Below, in pieces: positions 25,019 through 35,847 of a DNA stretch of 64,000 nucleotides. The notes below the pieces were generated by a model. That model saw nothing but the letters and a program-made list of their open reading frames with translations. It searched no databases and was not told where the DNA came from. The stretch covers positions 21,301,595-21,365,594 of the forward strand of contig NC_063160.1 in assembly GCF_020921035.1 (NCBI RefSeq). The letters are read 5' to 3'. The first letter of the stretch is position 1; each line of letters opens with the position of its first letter. Made by a program: the position numbers and the translations under genes. Source of the DNA: Rhodamnia argentea. Its lineage: Eukaryota; Streptophyta; Magnoliopsida; Myrtales; Myrtaceae.

Positions 25019-25595
25019 AGCAAATGGAATGGCTGTGCAGGGTCACGAAAATGCAAGACTGTAAAAGTGTTGTAAGCTATCTTTTTTTTCAACTGATGTA
25101 GTGTTGGAATTTGTGAACTCGATTAATCTCGATCGAGGCATGCGTGTGATCCTGCCCATGCGCATCGAATAAAGCTACCCGAAGGTGGCGAGTAAGGTTA
25201 AACTCAAGCATCAGAGAGATGGAGCATGTTCGAGTATGTTCATGTAGCATGACTACGAGAGCCTCGAGAGGATGTGAAATTATAAAAAAAAAATTAAGAT
25301 TATGTTTCTAATCAAAACATTAAATCGACCAAGACGAGAAGGCTGTTATTTAACTTGCTCCGAATATTAATTTGTGTCAAGCTTCATTGGTAATCAACAT
25401 CAACAATTTTCCGATCCAATAATAATTAAAAAAAAATGCTATGTAAATTTAAAAATTAGAAGAACGAAAATTATGGAGGGAACTTCCTCGTCACGTGCAC
25501 TTCGCTTGGAGATTCGGACTCTCTCTCCTCTCTCTCTCTTCGAGTTTCAACGTTGACCCCAGACTCGAACTTCGGACGCCGATCTCCATTCCAGT
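25019..25595. other. Spacer between A1 and A2
   Basis: Holds the A1 3' UTR and the A2 promoter. Sequence about 25100-25300 is a diverged copy of 20980-21200 upstream of A1. No gene seen. Confidence 0.5.

Positions 25596-25625
<30 letters not shown>
25596..25625 (+). repeat. (ACG)n microsatellite abutting the A2 start codon
   Basis: Ten ACG units run directly into the ATG of A2, so the sequence context of the start codon is set by the repeat itself. A1 has seven units in the equivalent position. Confidence 0.9.
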
Positions 25626-25626
<1 letters not shown>

Positions 25627-28600
25627 TGACTTCCCTCTTCTCACTCTCACTCTTACTCTCAGTCGCTCTCCTCTCCCTCTCCTTCCTCACGACCACCATC
25701 TCCGCTTCTCAGTTCACCTTCCACGAGGCCACCATCGAATCCATCCACCTCGCCTTCGCCCAAAGCAGGCTTACCTCCCGCCAGCTTGTCGACTTCTACC
25801 TGGACCAAATCCAAACCCTCAACCCCTCCCTCCGCTGCGTCCTGGAGGTCAACCCCGACGCTCTCGATCAAGCCGACGAGGCCGATCGACTGAGAGCAGC
25901 AGCGGCCGGTGGCAACGGGGCCCTGGGGGATCTGCACGGGATCCCCGTCCTGCTCAAGGACAGCATCGGGACTGACGACAAGATGAACACCAGCGCCGGA
26001 TCGTACGCGCTGCTGGGGGCTCGCGTCGCGAGGGACGCGTTCGTGGTGGAGAGGTTGAGGAGCGCCGGGGCTGTGATTTTGGGCAAGGCGAGTATGAGCG
26101 AGTGGTACTCGCTCCGGTCCTGGGAGATGCCCAGGGGTTGGTGCGCTCGAGGTGGACAGGGCTTGGTAAGTTGTATTCATGTATATTGCTCGTCCGTCCG
26201 CAACTATGCAATTGAGTTTTGACATTGTTTTGATTCCTGTTAAATTTAACGTGCTTGTAATGAATCGCGCAATCCAATTATGTGTCCTACTTCCAGGGAA
26301 GATGTAGGGACCAGTGAATAACTGATTTTGATATTGCAAGCTGTGATGAAAAGAGGGCCATATAGATGTTACGCATTTGGCGGATAAATGCACCTGTAAT
26401 TGCGACATGCAGGGTGAGCATGCGTATATCAAGTAGGCATACTTGTTCATGTAGTCATTTAGGTTATCATTGATGTTCAGCTTCATGGTGTGTCCCCTGT
26501 CAAGAACAGGGAAATAGATTTCTCAGGGGAAATGATTTGCTGAATAAGGTCTTGTGGGCTGTCCAGGAGAAGACTGACTTCTTGTTAAGTCCTTCCAAGG
26601 GGTATACTGATCTCAGGGATGGATGAACATTTTCTGAGTGGGTTCATTGTAGAACATAAGAGATTTGCATACATAGTTCATTGAAATTGTTATTATTTTC
26701 CGTTCTGTTCCTATAGAATATCTATGCAAACCTGTAGAAAATCTTAAGCACAATGATTTGTGATTTGATTTGGTGACGTGGTACTTTTTTTTTGGGGAGG
26801 GGGGGTGTTGAGGGTAACCATTTCATGTTGTATGTCTCAAGTTGTGTGAAAAACACCAAGTTTCCTCTCATTCTAAGTTCTTGATCTGGAGATTCGCAAT
26901 CCATGCATGATTTCCTCTTCATACTTGTTTGTGCTTCATTTAATGTAAAAATAATCATCCACCCTCGGAACAATTAGAAAATTACCAAACCGAAACCATT
27001 CATTTGGAACATCAAAGAGCGGACACGCCCAACGTCTGGAAAAGTGTATAATTGCATTGTTAACCATGTTTATATCCTCTTAACAATTAACAGGACAATC
27101 ATTCATTAACAAATTCTCTATGAGGCCTATACGATACGATACGATATGATTTTTATTTTTATTTAGGATCTTTCACACAAATAATTTTTGTATAACGTTC
27201 AATGTTTAAGCTTCTTCCTTTCTTTCAGCTTGAGGTGTCAAATTCTGTTTTCTTTTTCTTGGCAACTTTGGAGATATCTTATAGTGTCATTAATGTGGTT
27301 GACAGGCGGTTCAATCTCCAAAATAAAATTGTCAGAACAATTCTTAGCAGCAAAATACACAGAGTATGATATAGGGTTTGGAAATTCAGTGGGGGCGCTT
27401 GCCCCCACTACACAACACTACATGCTGTCCCTGTTATCTTTGACTATGTCAGCTTGAAAAAGACACTTTTATCTATTAACCTTGGTTCTCTATGCAACGC
27501 GCTTGTCATGCAAAACAATATGTTGAATAATGTGAACTCAATAGGTCCTTTAAAAGGGCATACTGTTCTTTGAACAGCATGTCCAAAGTAAAAGTTTTAT
27601 CTACTAATTTTTCTTGCTTTTACTTTGCACATACTCAGAATCCTTACATGAAGTCGGGGAACCCATGTGGTTCCAGCAGTGGCTCAGCAATAGCAGTGGC
27701 TGCAAACATGGTTACTGTGTCATTAGGGACTGAAACTGATAGTTCCATCATCTGCCCAGCTGATTATAATTCGGTTGTCGGTTTCAAACCCACTGTTGGA
27801 CTCACTAGTCGGGCAGGCGTTATCTTAGTTTCACCCCGCCAAGACTCAATTGGGTAAAGTTTCACGGTCTGGGACCATGGTTCCATGATCCTGTAGTCTG
27901 GTTGCTTATGTTCTGTGCTGTCTGTTTAATCCTGGGCGCATATTGATGCGTGTGCCACCTTGTAATTTTATTTCCTTGTGGTACAGGCCCATAAGCAGAA
28001 CTGTGTCTGATGCAGTCCATGTGCTAGATGCGATAGTTGGATTTGATCCAAGGGATGAAGCTACAGGGGAAGCAGCTGAATTCATACCAATGGGCGGTTT
28101 CAAACAGTTCCTTAGGGAAGATGGTCTTAACGGAAAAAGATTGGGCATAGTAAGACATCCTTTTTCGGACTTTAAGGGATCCACTGCTGCTTCAATTTTT
28201 GATCAACATCTTGCGACTTTCAGGTGAGCATAAAGTGAAAATAGTGATGCAGACCGCCACCTGTTCTGAAATAGGACCTGCTGCACCGGTATCTTTACTT
28301 AGAATGGTTGATATTGAAGTGGTTGTAATCCATACTGTTATCTATGTTTTGTTGATCATTTTTTCCTTTTGGTAAATTGAAGGAACAATGGTGCAACTTT
28401 AGTGGATAATTTGGAGATTAAAAACATTGACATCATCCTGAATCCATTTCAGAGTGGTGAAATGGCTCTACTTCGAGCTCAGTTCAAGCATAATCTAAAT
28501 GAGTACTTAGGTGGATTGAGCAACTCTCCAGTGAAGTCGCTAGCAGAAGTTATTGCTTTCAACTCCGACAATCCAGATTTGGTAAGTATTAGATCGTAGC

Positions 28601-29140
28601 AATAGTGATGGAGGTCTTAGATTTTCTGTGAACTCTCTTATACTGCGTAACAAGATGTTGCTCACCAGTCTTCGCTAGATAAAAGATTGATGAATTTCCT
28701 TCTGTTTCATTGACGTTCTGATTAATACTCCCTAACTCAAGCCTCAAATACTGCAGGAGAGTATGGAAGAGTATAATCAGGATGGGTTAATTGCAGCAGA
28801 GAAGACAAACATACTGGACGAGGAAGTTGTCAAGGCAGAACATATGATGAAGAAGTTGTCAGAAGAGGGATTTGAAAAACTAATGAAGGAAAACAAGTTG
28901 GACGCTATGGTGACACTAGGTGCAAATGCTGCCACAATTCCAGCATTTGGAGGCTATCCAGCGCTAACTGTTCCTGCTGGATATGACGACAATGGAATGC
29001 CATTTGGGATTTGCTTTGGGGGATTGAAGGGATCCGAAGCAAAGTTGATTGAGATAGCCTATTCTTTTGAACAAGCCACGAGGATGCGTAAACCTCCTCT
29101 TTCATTTTCTACTGAGTTTCACTATCAGTATTATCAGTAA
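25626..29140 (+). CDS. Amidase-signature family protein A2
   Basis: Tandem paralogue of A1 with the same exon plan: 25626-26165, 27639-27853, 27987-28223, 28383-28581 and 28757-29140, encoding 524 residues without interruption. A hydrophobic N-terminus (residues 3-24) predicts a signal peptide. Lys111, cis-Ser192 and Ser216 are present, but the Gly before the nucleophile, invariant in A1, A3 and A4 (TDGSI), is Ser215 here (TDSSI, codon AGT at 27741-27743). Other changes occur nearby (VILVSP instead of VIPLSP). The gene may therefore be altered in activity, or in early decay, although its frame is intact. Its exon 5 and 3' flank are copied at 44355 and 56261, so this gene supplied the breakpoint of the large tandem units. 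Confidence 0.86.
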
Positions 29141-30120
29141 CGCAATGGAACCGTGTGGATACATGAGTTTCCCACTTCATCTCATCTTGTTGTGGTTTAG
29201 TTCCATTATTTCCGATGCCAAAATTGTGAGACTAGGTAAGATGTCTCTAACCATTGTTGAGATATGGGGTTCGTATACCTACTATCTGGTCCGACCGTTC
29301 CATAGGGCTTGTCTGTAACATCTGTTATTTGAGGATATTTGATAAATGACTACTGCAATGTAAATAAGGTCTTGTTAGTTCATTTTCTAATCATAATTTT
29401 TTCTACAGGACACAGGTTTTTAGTTAGCCCATGGTTGATATATTAGCTACATATGATCTACAGCTTTGGCAGTGTAGAACAAGGCCCCTTCTACCAATAT
29501 CCTTGGAAGTGTTTCCGAATTGCTTACGTTTGCATCCATATTACAGTGAAAATGAAATGCCTTTTGTCGATTTTAGCAGTTCCATGTTATATGTGCTTCT
29601 CACATTCCGCAATCTTTATTCCACTCCTGCTTAGCCATCATGATGTGCCTGATTATCATATCTTCCTTCTTTTCGCTTTCTCATTGAAAGTGCACACGTG
29701 TTCCACATTTTGTTGTGTTTCATACCTCCATTATAAGGCCATTTTTGCATATTGACGTGCACACAGAAGCAGGCCCATTGCAGTAACGCTAACTTGGAAA
29801 GATACCGACACAAGTTGATAAGGTTGATGCTGATATAACCAATTCTTTCTTGGTGTGATTGTTAGCTTTGCCTTTCCCTGGATGAGGAATTACAGATCCT
29901 CTCCTGATTCTGACGAGTGGTTCTCGGTTTTTCTCTTTTATGCTTAAGTTTGTTCACCGTCCAACTGAGTGCTGGATTCATCTGATTGATATCAGCAAAA
30001 AAAATCAGACCACAAAAGAGAAAAATCCAGTTCTTTACCAACACTGACTTCAAATCATGCTGAAGCAAATCGAAAACGACCTCATCCAAGACTAGCGCAC
30101 TCCTCTTCATCTCCTACAAA
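29141..30120. other. A2 3' UTR and downstream flank
   Basis: No independent gene is well supported. The stretch is repeated at about 44533-45500 and 56439-57425 in units beta and gamma. A minus-strand open frame in it is listed separately. Confidence 0.5.
29862..30110 (-). CDS. Hypothetical 82-residue minus-strand ORF, doubtful
   Basis: Begins MKRSALVLDEVVFDLLQHD and is kept open in the equivalent parts of unit beta (45247-45477, ATG shifted by a substitution) and unit gamma (57154-57402). A CTATAAATA box on the minus strand lies about 30 bp upstream of the ATG (30140-30148), which would leave almost no leader. I do not recognise the protein. It could be a first exon, a remnant of a transposon-borne gene, or chance, since the copies are young and have had little time to acquire stops. 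Confidence 0.25.
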   Translation of the reverse strand: MKRSALVLDEVVFDLLQHDLKSVLVKNWIFLFCGLIFFADINQMNPALSWTVNKLKHKREKPRTTRQNQERICNSSSRERQS

Positions 30121-30970
30121 TGAATAGAGATGTGTCTCCTATTTATAGAGAGAAGGGGGGAAGTCTTTGATTCTTGCGATCGCTCCTGGTTGGACAAATT
30201 AAGATGGTATGTCAACAATCGAAATTTTGATCAATATTTACTTTGGTATAAACAAATACTAAGCCCATTTTTCAATGTGGTTCGTATGGATAAATGCTGA
30301 TGTGATTTAGCTCGTCCAATAGTCTAATATCTTCAGTCAAGTTTGATTGTTCTACCATGAATACTGTCTTTAGTGCATTTGAAAAGCTGCAATGAAAACT
30401 GAATTTTCATGGCTCTCGGGGACCGATTGATGCTATTTGTGGAGGCGGTATAATGATTTTCTCGAGTGTTCGTCTTGTTCCCTTGGTGGAGAGGAGGTGA
30501 TGATGGTCCATTGAAAAGGAAAGAGAAATATGCCTTTCCCGTTATGTGGTAAAGAGAGCATCCCCTTTGCTCTTTACCTATAAAAATCTTTGGTCGCACT
30601 CATTTACCTTGAAGAGGATGAATCATGTGTGTGTGGTATCATTCACATGGAACGTCTTCGTAATTTCCTCTCAAAGGACGTAGTCTCGAACAAAACCAAC
30701 ATGTTATATGTATATTTGACAAAAAAATGATTTGGTTATAGGTTGAGAACTCTAAAAGAAGTACATATTTGAACTCAGCTAGATCCCAACAACTATTATC
30801 ATACATGTACATTTATCTCAACTCATACAAAATAAGTCTAACAAAAGTTTGTTGCTAATAGCGCCCTCGTTCTACTTGCCCCAAGCTGAAGAATCTTAAA
30901 AAGATTTAAGATGAATGGTATGAGTAATCACAGCTAGTGAGTAGTACACATCTCTTTTAAGCAAATTGAG

Positions 30971-31445
30971 AGGAAAATTGCCAAAAAGTTACTAAATCTA
31001 TTACAATTGGGCCAATTCAACTTTAACTTTTTTTTATAGCCAATTGAGTCCTAAACCTTTATAATTATGCCAATTTAGTCCATTTGGATGGACGTCACTA
31101 ATGTGAATAAATTTTAATATTTTTCAAATTTTTATAATTAATTTTAAATTTTTTAATAATTTTTTTATCTTTTTTTTTATTAGGGCCGATAGGAGACCTC
31201 TGGCCATCGGCTGAGGGCCTGTCCTAAAATAAAAATAAAAATAAAATAAAATAAGATACAAAAAAGTATTAAAAAAATTCAAAAATTTTAAAAATATTAT
31301 TAAAAATTGCCCCTCTCAAGGCCGGTCCGCCAAATGGAATGAATTGGCACAGTTGTAAAAAATTTACGATTTAATTGGCAAAAAAAGTTTGGGACTGAAT
31401 TGACACAATTACAACAAGTTTAGGACTTCTTTGATAATTTTCCCA
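30971..31445. mobile_element. Mutator-like foldback MITE, copy 1
   Basis: The left end is AGGAAAATTGCCAAAAAGTT; the right end on the opposite strand is TGGGAAAATTATCAAAGAAG. Long AT-rich arms contain diverged CAATTTAGTCC units. It is flanked by a 9-bp near-perfect duplication, CAAATTGAG (30962-30970) and CAATTTGAG (31446-31454). Nine-base duplications and GGGAAA-type ends fit Mutator-like elements. It has no coding capacity. Confidence 0.72.
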
Positions 31446-31568
31446 CAATTTGAGCATCCATGCTAATAACTCTTTTAGCTCAAATCCAAATTATGATTTG
31501 CGTACAAAATAAAAAATGAGTTATTCAACAATGCTATATATCGGATCAATCAACAATATGAAACATCA

Positions 31569-31793
31569 ATGGTCAATTTCGTTGATCAACCTAGTGCTCA
31601 ATATTCAACTATGGTCACGTTTAATGAGGTCTTTACTTATACTAGTTATCTCGACTTAAAAGATATCCTAAAAGTAATATCATGCTCAACCCCTCAATGT
31701 GTCTTAAACATAGTGTCAATGAGCATTAAATTAACTCATCCGCCAAAGACCACAAATCAAATTCAGAATACATCTTATAAAAAGATTTTATAA
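31569..31793 (+). other. Recurrent ~75-codon open frame of unknown meaning
   Basis: A frame starting MVNFVDQPSAQYSTMVTFNE recurs at 33371-33595, 35090-35317, 46961-47188 and 63550-63798. It stays open in all five copies, although two of them end early after a small deletion. No family is recognised, and it lies in the repeated upstream DNA of the amidases. The most likely explanation is chance openness in recently copied DNA. Confidence 0.3.
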
Positions 31794-32222
31794 ACTGAAA
31801 CATATAACCTTTCACAATTCAATTTACCAAATACAATGCATTTCATAAAATAATTGACAAATCAATGCATACAATCTTTGGTGATTCTTTTCACAAAGCA
31901 TTCACAAATGATCATTTCAAACAATGCTTTCTAATGTCATTTTTTTTTTTGTCAGAATGTCATTTCAATTGACCAAAAATAGTAAAACCCCATTCCAATA
32001 CGCAAGAAATATGCTCTTTCATAATTCAGTGTATCAAAAATTTCAAAACTCTACCACTTTCAAAAAATGAGTTTGCAAATTTATAGTAGAGATAAGCACT
32101 ACTCACTTGAGAATACCAAAGCCAAATAAGAGACCTACACGAGCCGATGAACTCGAAATTCTATCACTTAAATGAAAAAAAAAGAGTTTACTGATTATAT
32201 CTTCCACCCCACCACCACCACT

Positions 32223-32273
32223 ATTTAATTGATACACTGAATTATCTTTCATAATTTAGTGTATCAATTAAAT
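32223..32273. repeat. Near-perfect hairpin at the copy 1/copy 2 junction
   Basis: Arms 32223-32245 and 32251-32273 pair over 22 of 23 positions with a 5-base loop. The right arm matches a sequence present in normal orientation 200 bp upstream (cataattcagtgtatca, about 32020), so the left arm looks like an inverted copy made at the junction. Confidence 0.8.
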
Positions 32274-32473
32274 GAAAAAAAAAAAAGAGTTTGCTAATGC
32301 TAATAACTCTCTTTCCCGTTATGTGGTAAAGAGAGCATCCCCTTTGCTCTTTACCTATAAAAATCTTTGGTTGCACTCATTTACCTTGAAGAGGATGAAT
32401 CATGTGTGTGTGGTATCATTCACATGGAACGTCTTCGTAATTTCCTCTCGAAGGACGTAGTCTCGAACATAAC

Positions 32474-32476
<3 letters not shown>

Positions 32477-32504
<28 letters not shown>
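32477..32504. repeat. (AT)n microsatellite
   Basis: Fourteen AT dinucleotides, found only in nested copy 2. The equivalent position in other copies reads acatgttacatatatatttgac or a close variant, so it expanded from a short TA-rich seed. Confidence 0.9.
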
Positions 32505-32758
32505 GACAAAAAAATGATTTGGCTACAAGTTGAGAACTCTAAAAGAAGTACATATTTGAACTCAGCTAGATCCCACTAACTATTATCATACATGTACATT
32601 TATCTCAACTCATACAAAATAAGTCTAACAAAAGTTTGTTGCTAATAGTGCCCTCGTTTTGCTTGCCCTCAACCTGAAGAATCTTAAAAAGATTTAAGAT
32701 GAATGGTATGAGTAATCACAGCTAGTGAGTAGTGCAAATCTCTTCTAAGCAAATTGAG

Positions 32759-33247
32759 AGGAAAATTGCCAAAAAGTTACTAAATCTATTGTAATTGTGC
32801 CAATTTAGCTCTAACTTTTTTTTTTATAGCAAATTGAGTCCTAAACCTTTATAATTATGCCAATTTAGTCCATTTGACTGGACGGGATTAATGTGAATAA
32901 ATTTTAATATTTTTCAAAATTTTATAATTAGTTTTAAATTTTTTAATAATTTTTTTTATCTTTTTATTTTTATTTTTATTGGGACAGATAGGAGACCTTT
33001 GGCCATCGGCTGAGGGCCAGACCTAACAAAAAATAAAATAAAATAAAATAAAAAAAGATAGAAAAAAGTATTAAAAAATTCAAAAATTTAAAAAATATTA
33101 TTAAAAATTGCCCCTCTCGGTGCCGGCCTGCCAAATGGAATGAATTGGCACAATTGTAAAAATTTTATGATTTAATTGGCAAAAAAAATTTTGGGACTGA
33201 ATTGACACAATTATAACAAATTTAGGACTTCTTTGATAATTTTCCCA
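32759..33247. mobile_element. Mutator-like foldback MITE, copy 2
   Basis: Same element and insertion site as at 30971, carried along by the nested duplication; duplication CAAATTGAG at 32750-32758 and CAATTTGAG at 33248-33256. Confidence 0.72.
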
Positions 33248-33650
33248 CAATTTGAGCATCCATGCTAATAACTCTTTTAGCTCAAATCCAGATTATGATT
33301 TACGTACAAAATAAAAAATGAGTTATTCAAAAAAGCTATATATCGGATCAATCAACAATATGAAACATCAATGGTCAATTTCGTTGATCAACCTAGTGCT
33401 CAATATTCAACTATAGTCACGTTTAATGAGGTCTTTACTTCTACCAGTTATCTTGACTTAAAAGATATCCTAAAAGTAATATCATGCTCAACCCCTCAAT
33501 GTGTCTTAAACATAGTGTCAATGAGCATTAAATTAACTCATCCGCCAAAGACCACAAATCAAATTCAGAATACATCTTATAAAAAGATTTTATAAGCTGA
33601 AACATGTAACCTTTCACAATTCAATTTACCAAATACAATGCATTTCATAA

Positions 33651-35847
33651 AATGAATAGAGAGGTGTCTCCTATTTATAGGGAGAAGGGGGGAAGTCGTT
33701 GATTCTCGTGACCGCTCCCAATTGGACAAATTAAGATAGTATGTCAACAATCGAAATTTTGATCGATATTTACTTTGGTATAAACAAATACTAAGCCCAT
33801 TTTTTAATTTGGTTCGTATGGATAAATGCTGATGTGATTTAGCTCGTCCAATAGTCGAATATCTTCACTCAAGTTTGATCGTTCTACCATGAAAACTTTC
33901 GTTAGTGCATTTGAAAAGCTGCATTGAAAACTGAATTTTCATGGCTCTCGGGGACCGATTGATGCTATTTGTGCACGCGGTACAATGATTTTCTCGAGTG
34001 TTCGTCTTGTTCCCTTGGTGGAGAGGAGGTAATGGTGGCCCATTGTCCTATGTATTTGTTTGCGTGTTCGATGCACTATTGAAAAGGAAATAGAAATATG
34101 CCTTTCCCGTTATGTGGCAAATAGAGCATCCCCTTTGCTCTTTACCTATAAAAATCTTTGGTCGCACTCATTTACCTTGAAGAGTATGAATCATGTGTGT
34201 GTGGTATCATTCACATGGAACGTCTTCGTAATTTCCTCCCAAAGGACGTAGTCTCGAACATAACCAACATGTTACATATATATTTGACAAAAAAATGATT
34301 TAGTTACAAGTTGAGAACTCTAAAAGAAGTACATATTTCAACTCAGCTAGATCCCATCAACTATTATCATTTACGTACATTTATCTCGATTCATACAAAA
34401 TAAGTCTAGCAAAAGTTTGTTGCTAATAGTGCCGTTGTTCTACTTGCCCCCAAGCAGAGGAATCTTAAAAAGATTTAAGATGAATGGTATGAGAAATCAC
34501 AGCTAGTGAGTAGTACAAATCTCTTTTAAGCAAATTGAGAGGAAAATTGCCAAAAAGTTACTAAATTTATTGTAATTGTGCCAATTCAACTCTAAATTTT
34601 TTTTTTTGCCAATTGAGTCCTAAACCTTTATAATTATGCCAATTCAGTCCATTTGATTGTGCAACACTAATGTGAATAAATTTTAATAATATTTTAATAT
34701 TTTTATAATTAGTCTCAAAATTTTTTAATAAATTTTTTTGTCTTATTTATTTATTTTTTTATTAGGGCCGACGGGAGGCCTCTGGCCATTGGCCGAGAGC
34801 CGGTCCTAACAAAAAATAAAATAAAATAATAAAGACAGAAAAAAGTCTTAAAAAAATTCAAAAATTTAAAAAATATTATTAAAAATTGCCCTCCTTAGTG
34901 CCGACTTGTCAAATGGAATGAATTGGCACAATTGTAAAAATCTTATGACTCAATTAGCAAAAAAAAAATTTAGAACTGAATTGACATAATTACAACAGGT
35001 TTAGGACTTCTTTGATAATTTTCCCACAATTTGAGCATCCATGCTAGTAACTCTTTTAGATCAAATCTAGATTATGATTTACGTACAAAATGAAAAATGA
35101 GTTATTCAACAAAACCATATATCAAATCAATCAACAATATGAAACATCAATGGTCAATTCCATAGTTCAACCTAGTGCTCAATATTCAATTATGGTCACG
35201 TTTAATGAGGTCTCTACTTATACCAGTTGGCTCGACCTAAAAGATATCCTAAAAATAATATCATACTCAACCCCTCAACGTGTCTTAAACATAGTGTCAA
35301 TGAGCATGACATCATAACTCATCCTCTAAAGACCACAAATCAAATTCAGAATACATCTTATAAAAATATTGTATAAACCGAAACATATAACCTTTCACAA
35401 TTCAATTTACCAAATACAATGCATTTCATAAAATAATTCACAAATCAATACATACAACCTTTCGCGATTCTTTTCACAAAGCATTCACAAATGATCATTT
35501 CAAACAATGCTTTCTAATGTCATTTTTTTCTTGTCGGAATGTCATTTCAATTGATCAAAAATAGTAAATTTATAGTAGAAATAAGCACTGCTCACTTGAG
35601 GATACCAAAGCCAAATAAGAGACCTACTCGAGCCCACGAACTCGAAATTCTATCAATTAAATGGAAAAAAAAAGAAAAGAGTTTACTGATTATATCCTCC
35701 CCCTTTTTTTGGGGGGGTTCAATGATTATATCCCCTTTAAATCGAGATGTACTCGCCCCTCCTCCCTTTCCTGTTCTCCTAGGCTGCCGTGAGTTCTGCT
35801 CTCAGTTCCTTTACGACTTTACCCAAACCTCGAAGACCGGTTAAACA
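33651..35847. repeat. Nested repeat copy 3 and A3 promoter
   Basis: Full-length copy that leads directly into A3. It carries a ~40-bp stretch at about 34044-34080 (CCTATGTATTTGTTTGCGTG) that is absent from nested copy 1 and from unit beta but present in unit gamma (about 57805-57840). The last 150 bp before the ATG, including GATGTACTCGCCCCTCCTCC, match the region upstream of A4 and should hold the amidase core promoter; no clear TATA box was seen. Confidence 0.7.
34540..35026. mobile_element. Mutator-like foldback MITE, copy 3
   Basis: Same insertion again; duplication CAAATTGAG at 34531-34539 and CAATTTGAG at 35027-35035. Confidence 0.72.

Larger units (their letters stand above)
30121..32310. 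repeat. Nested repeat copy 1 (upstream region of the A3-type amidase)
   Basis: First of three tandem copies in unit alpha. Landmarks shared by the copies are CTTTCCCGTTATGTGG (30532, 32312, 34104), a foldback element, and a stretch around CAATGGTCAATTTCG (31568, 33370, with a variant at 35150). Copies 1 and 2 are 1,780 bp apart, copies 2 and 3 are 1,792 bp apart. Copy 1 is nearly full length but lacks the amidase that should follow. Confidence 0.8.
32311..33650. repeat. Nested repeat copy 2
   Basis: Starts at the CTTTCCCGTTATGTGG landmark and ends inside sequence matching the distal part of copy 1 (CATTTCATAAAAT). It is then fused directly to the start of copy 3 (GAATAGAGAGGTGTCTCC). It lacks the first ~400 bp and the last several hundred bp of a full copy. 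Confidence 0.78.
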
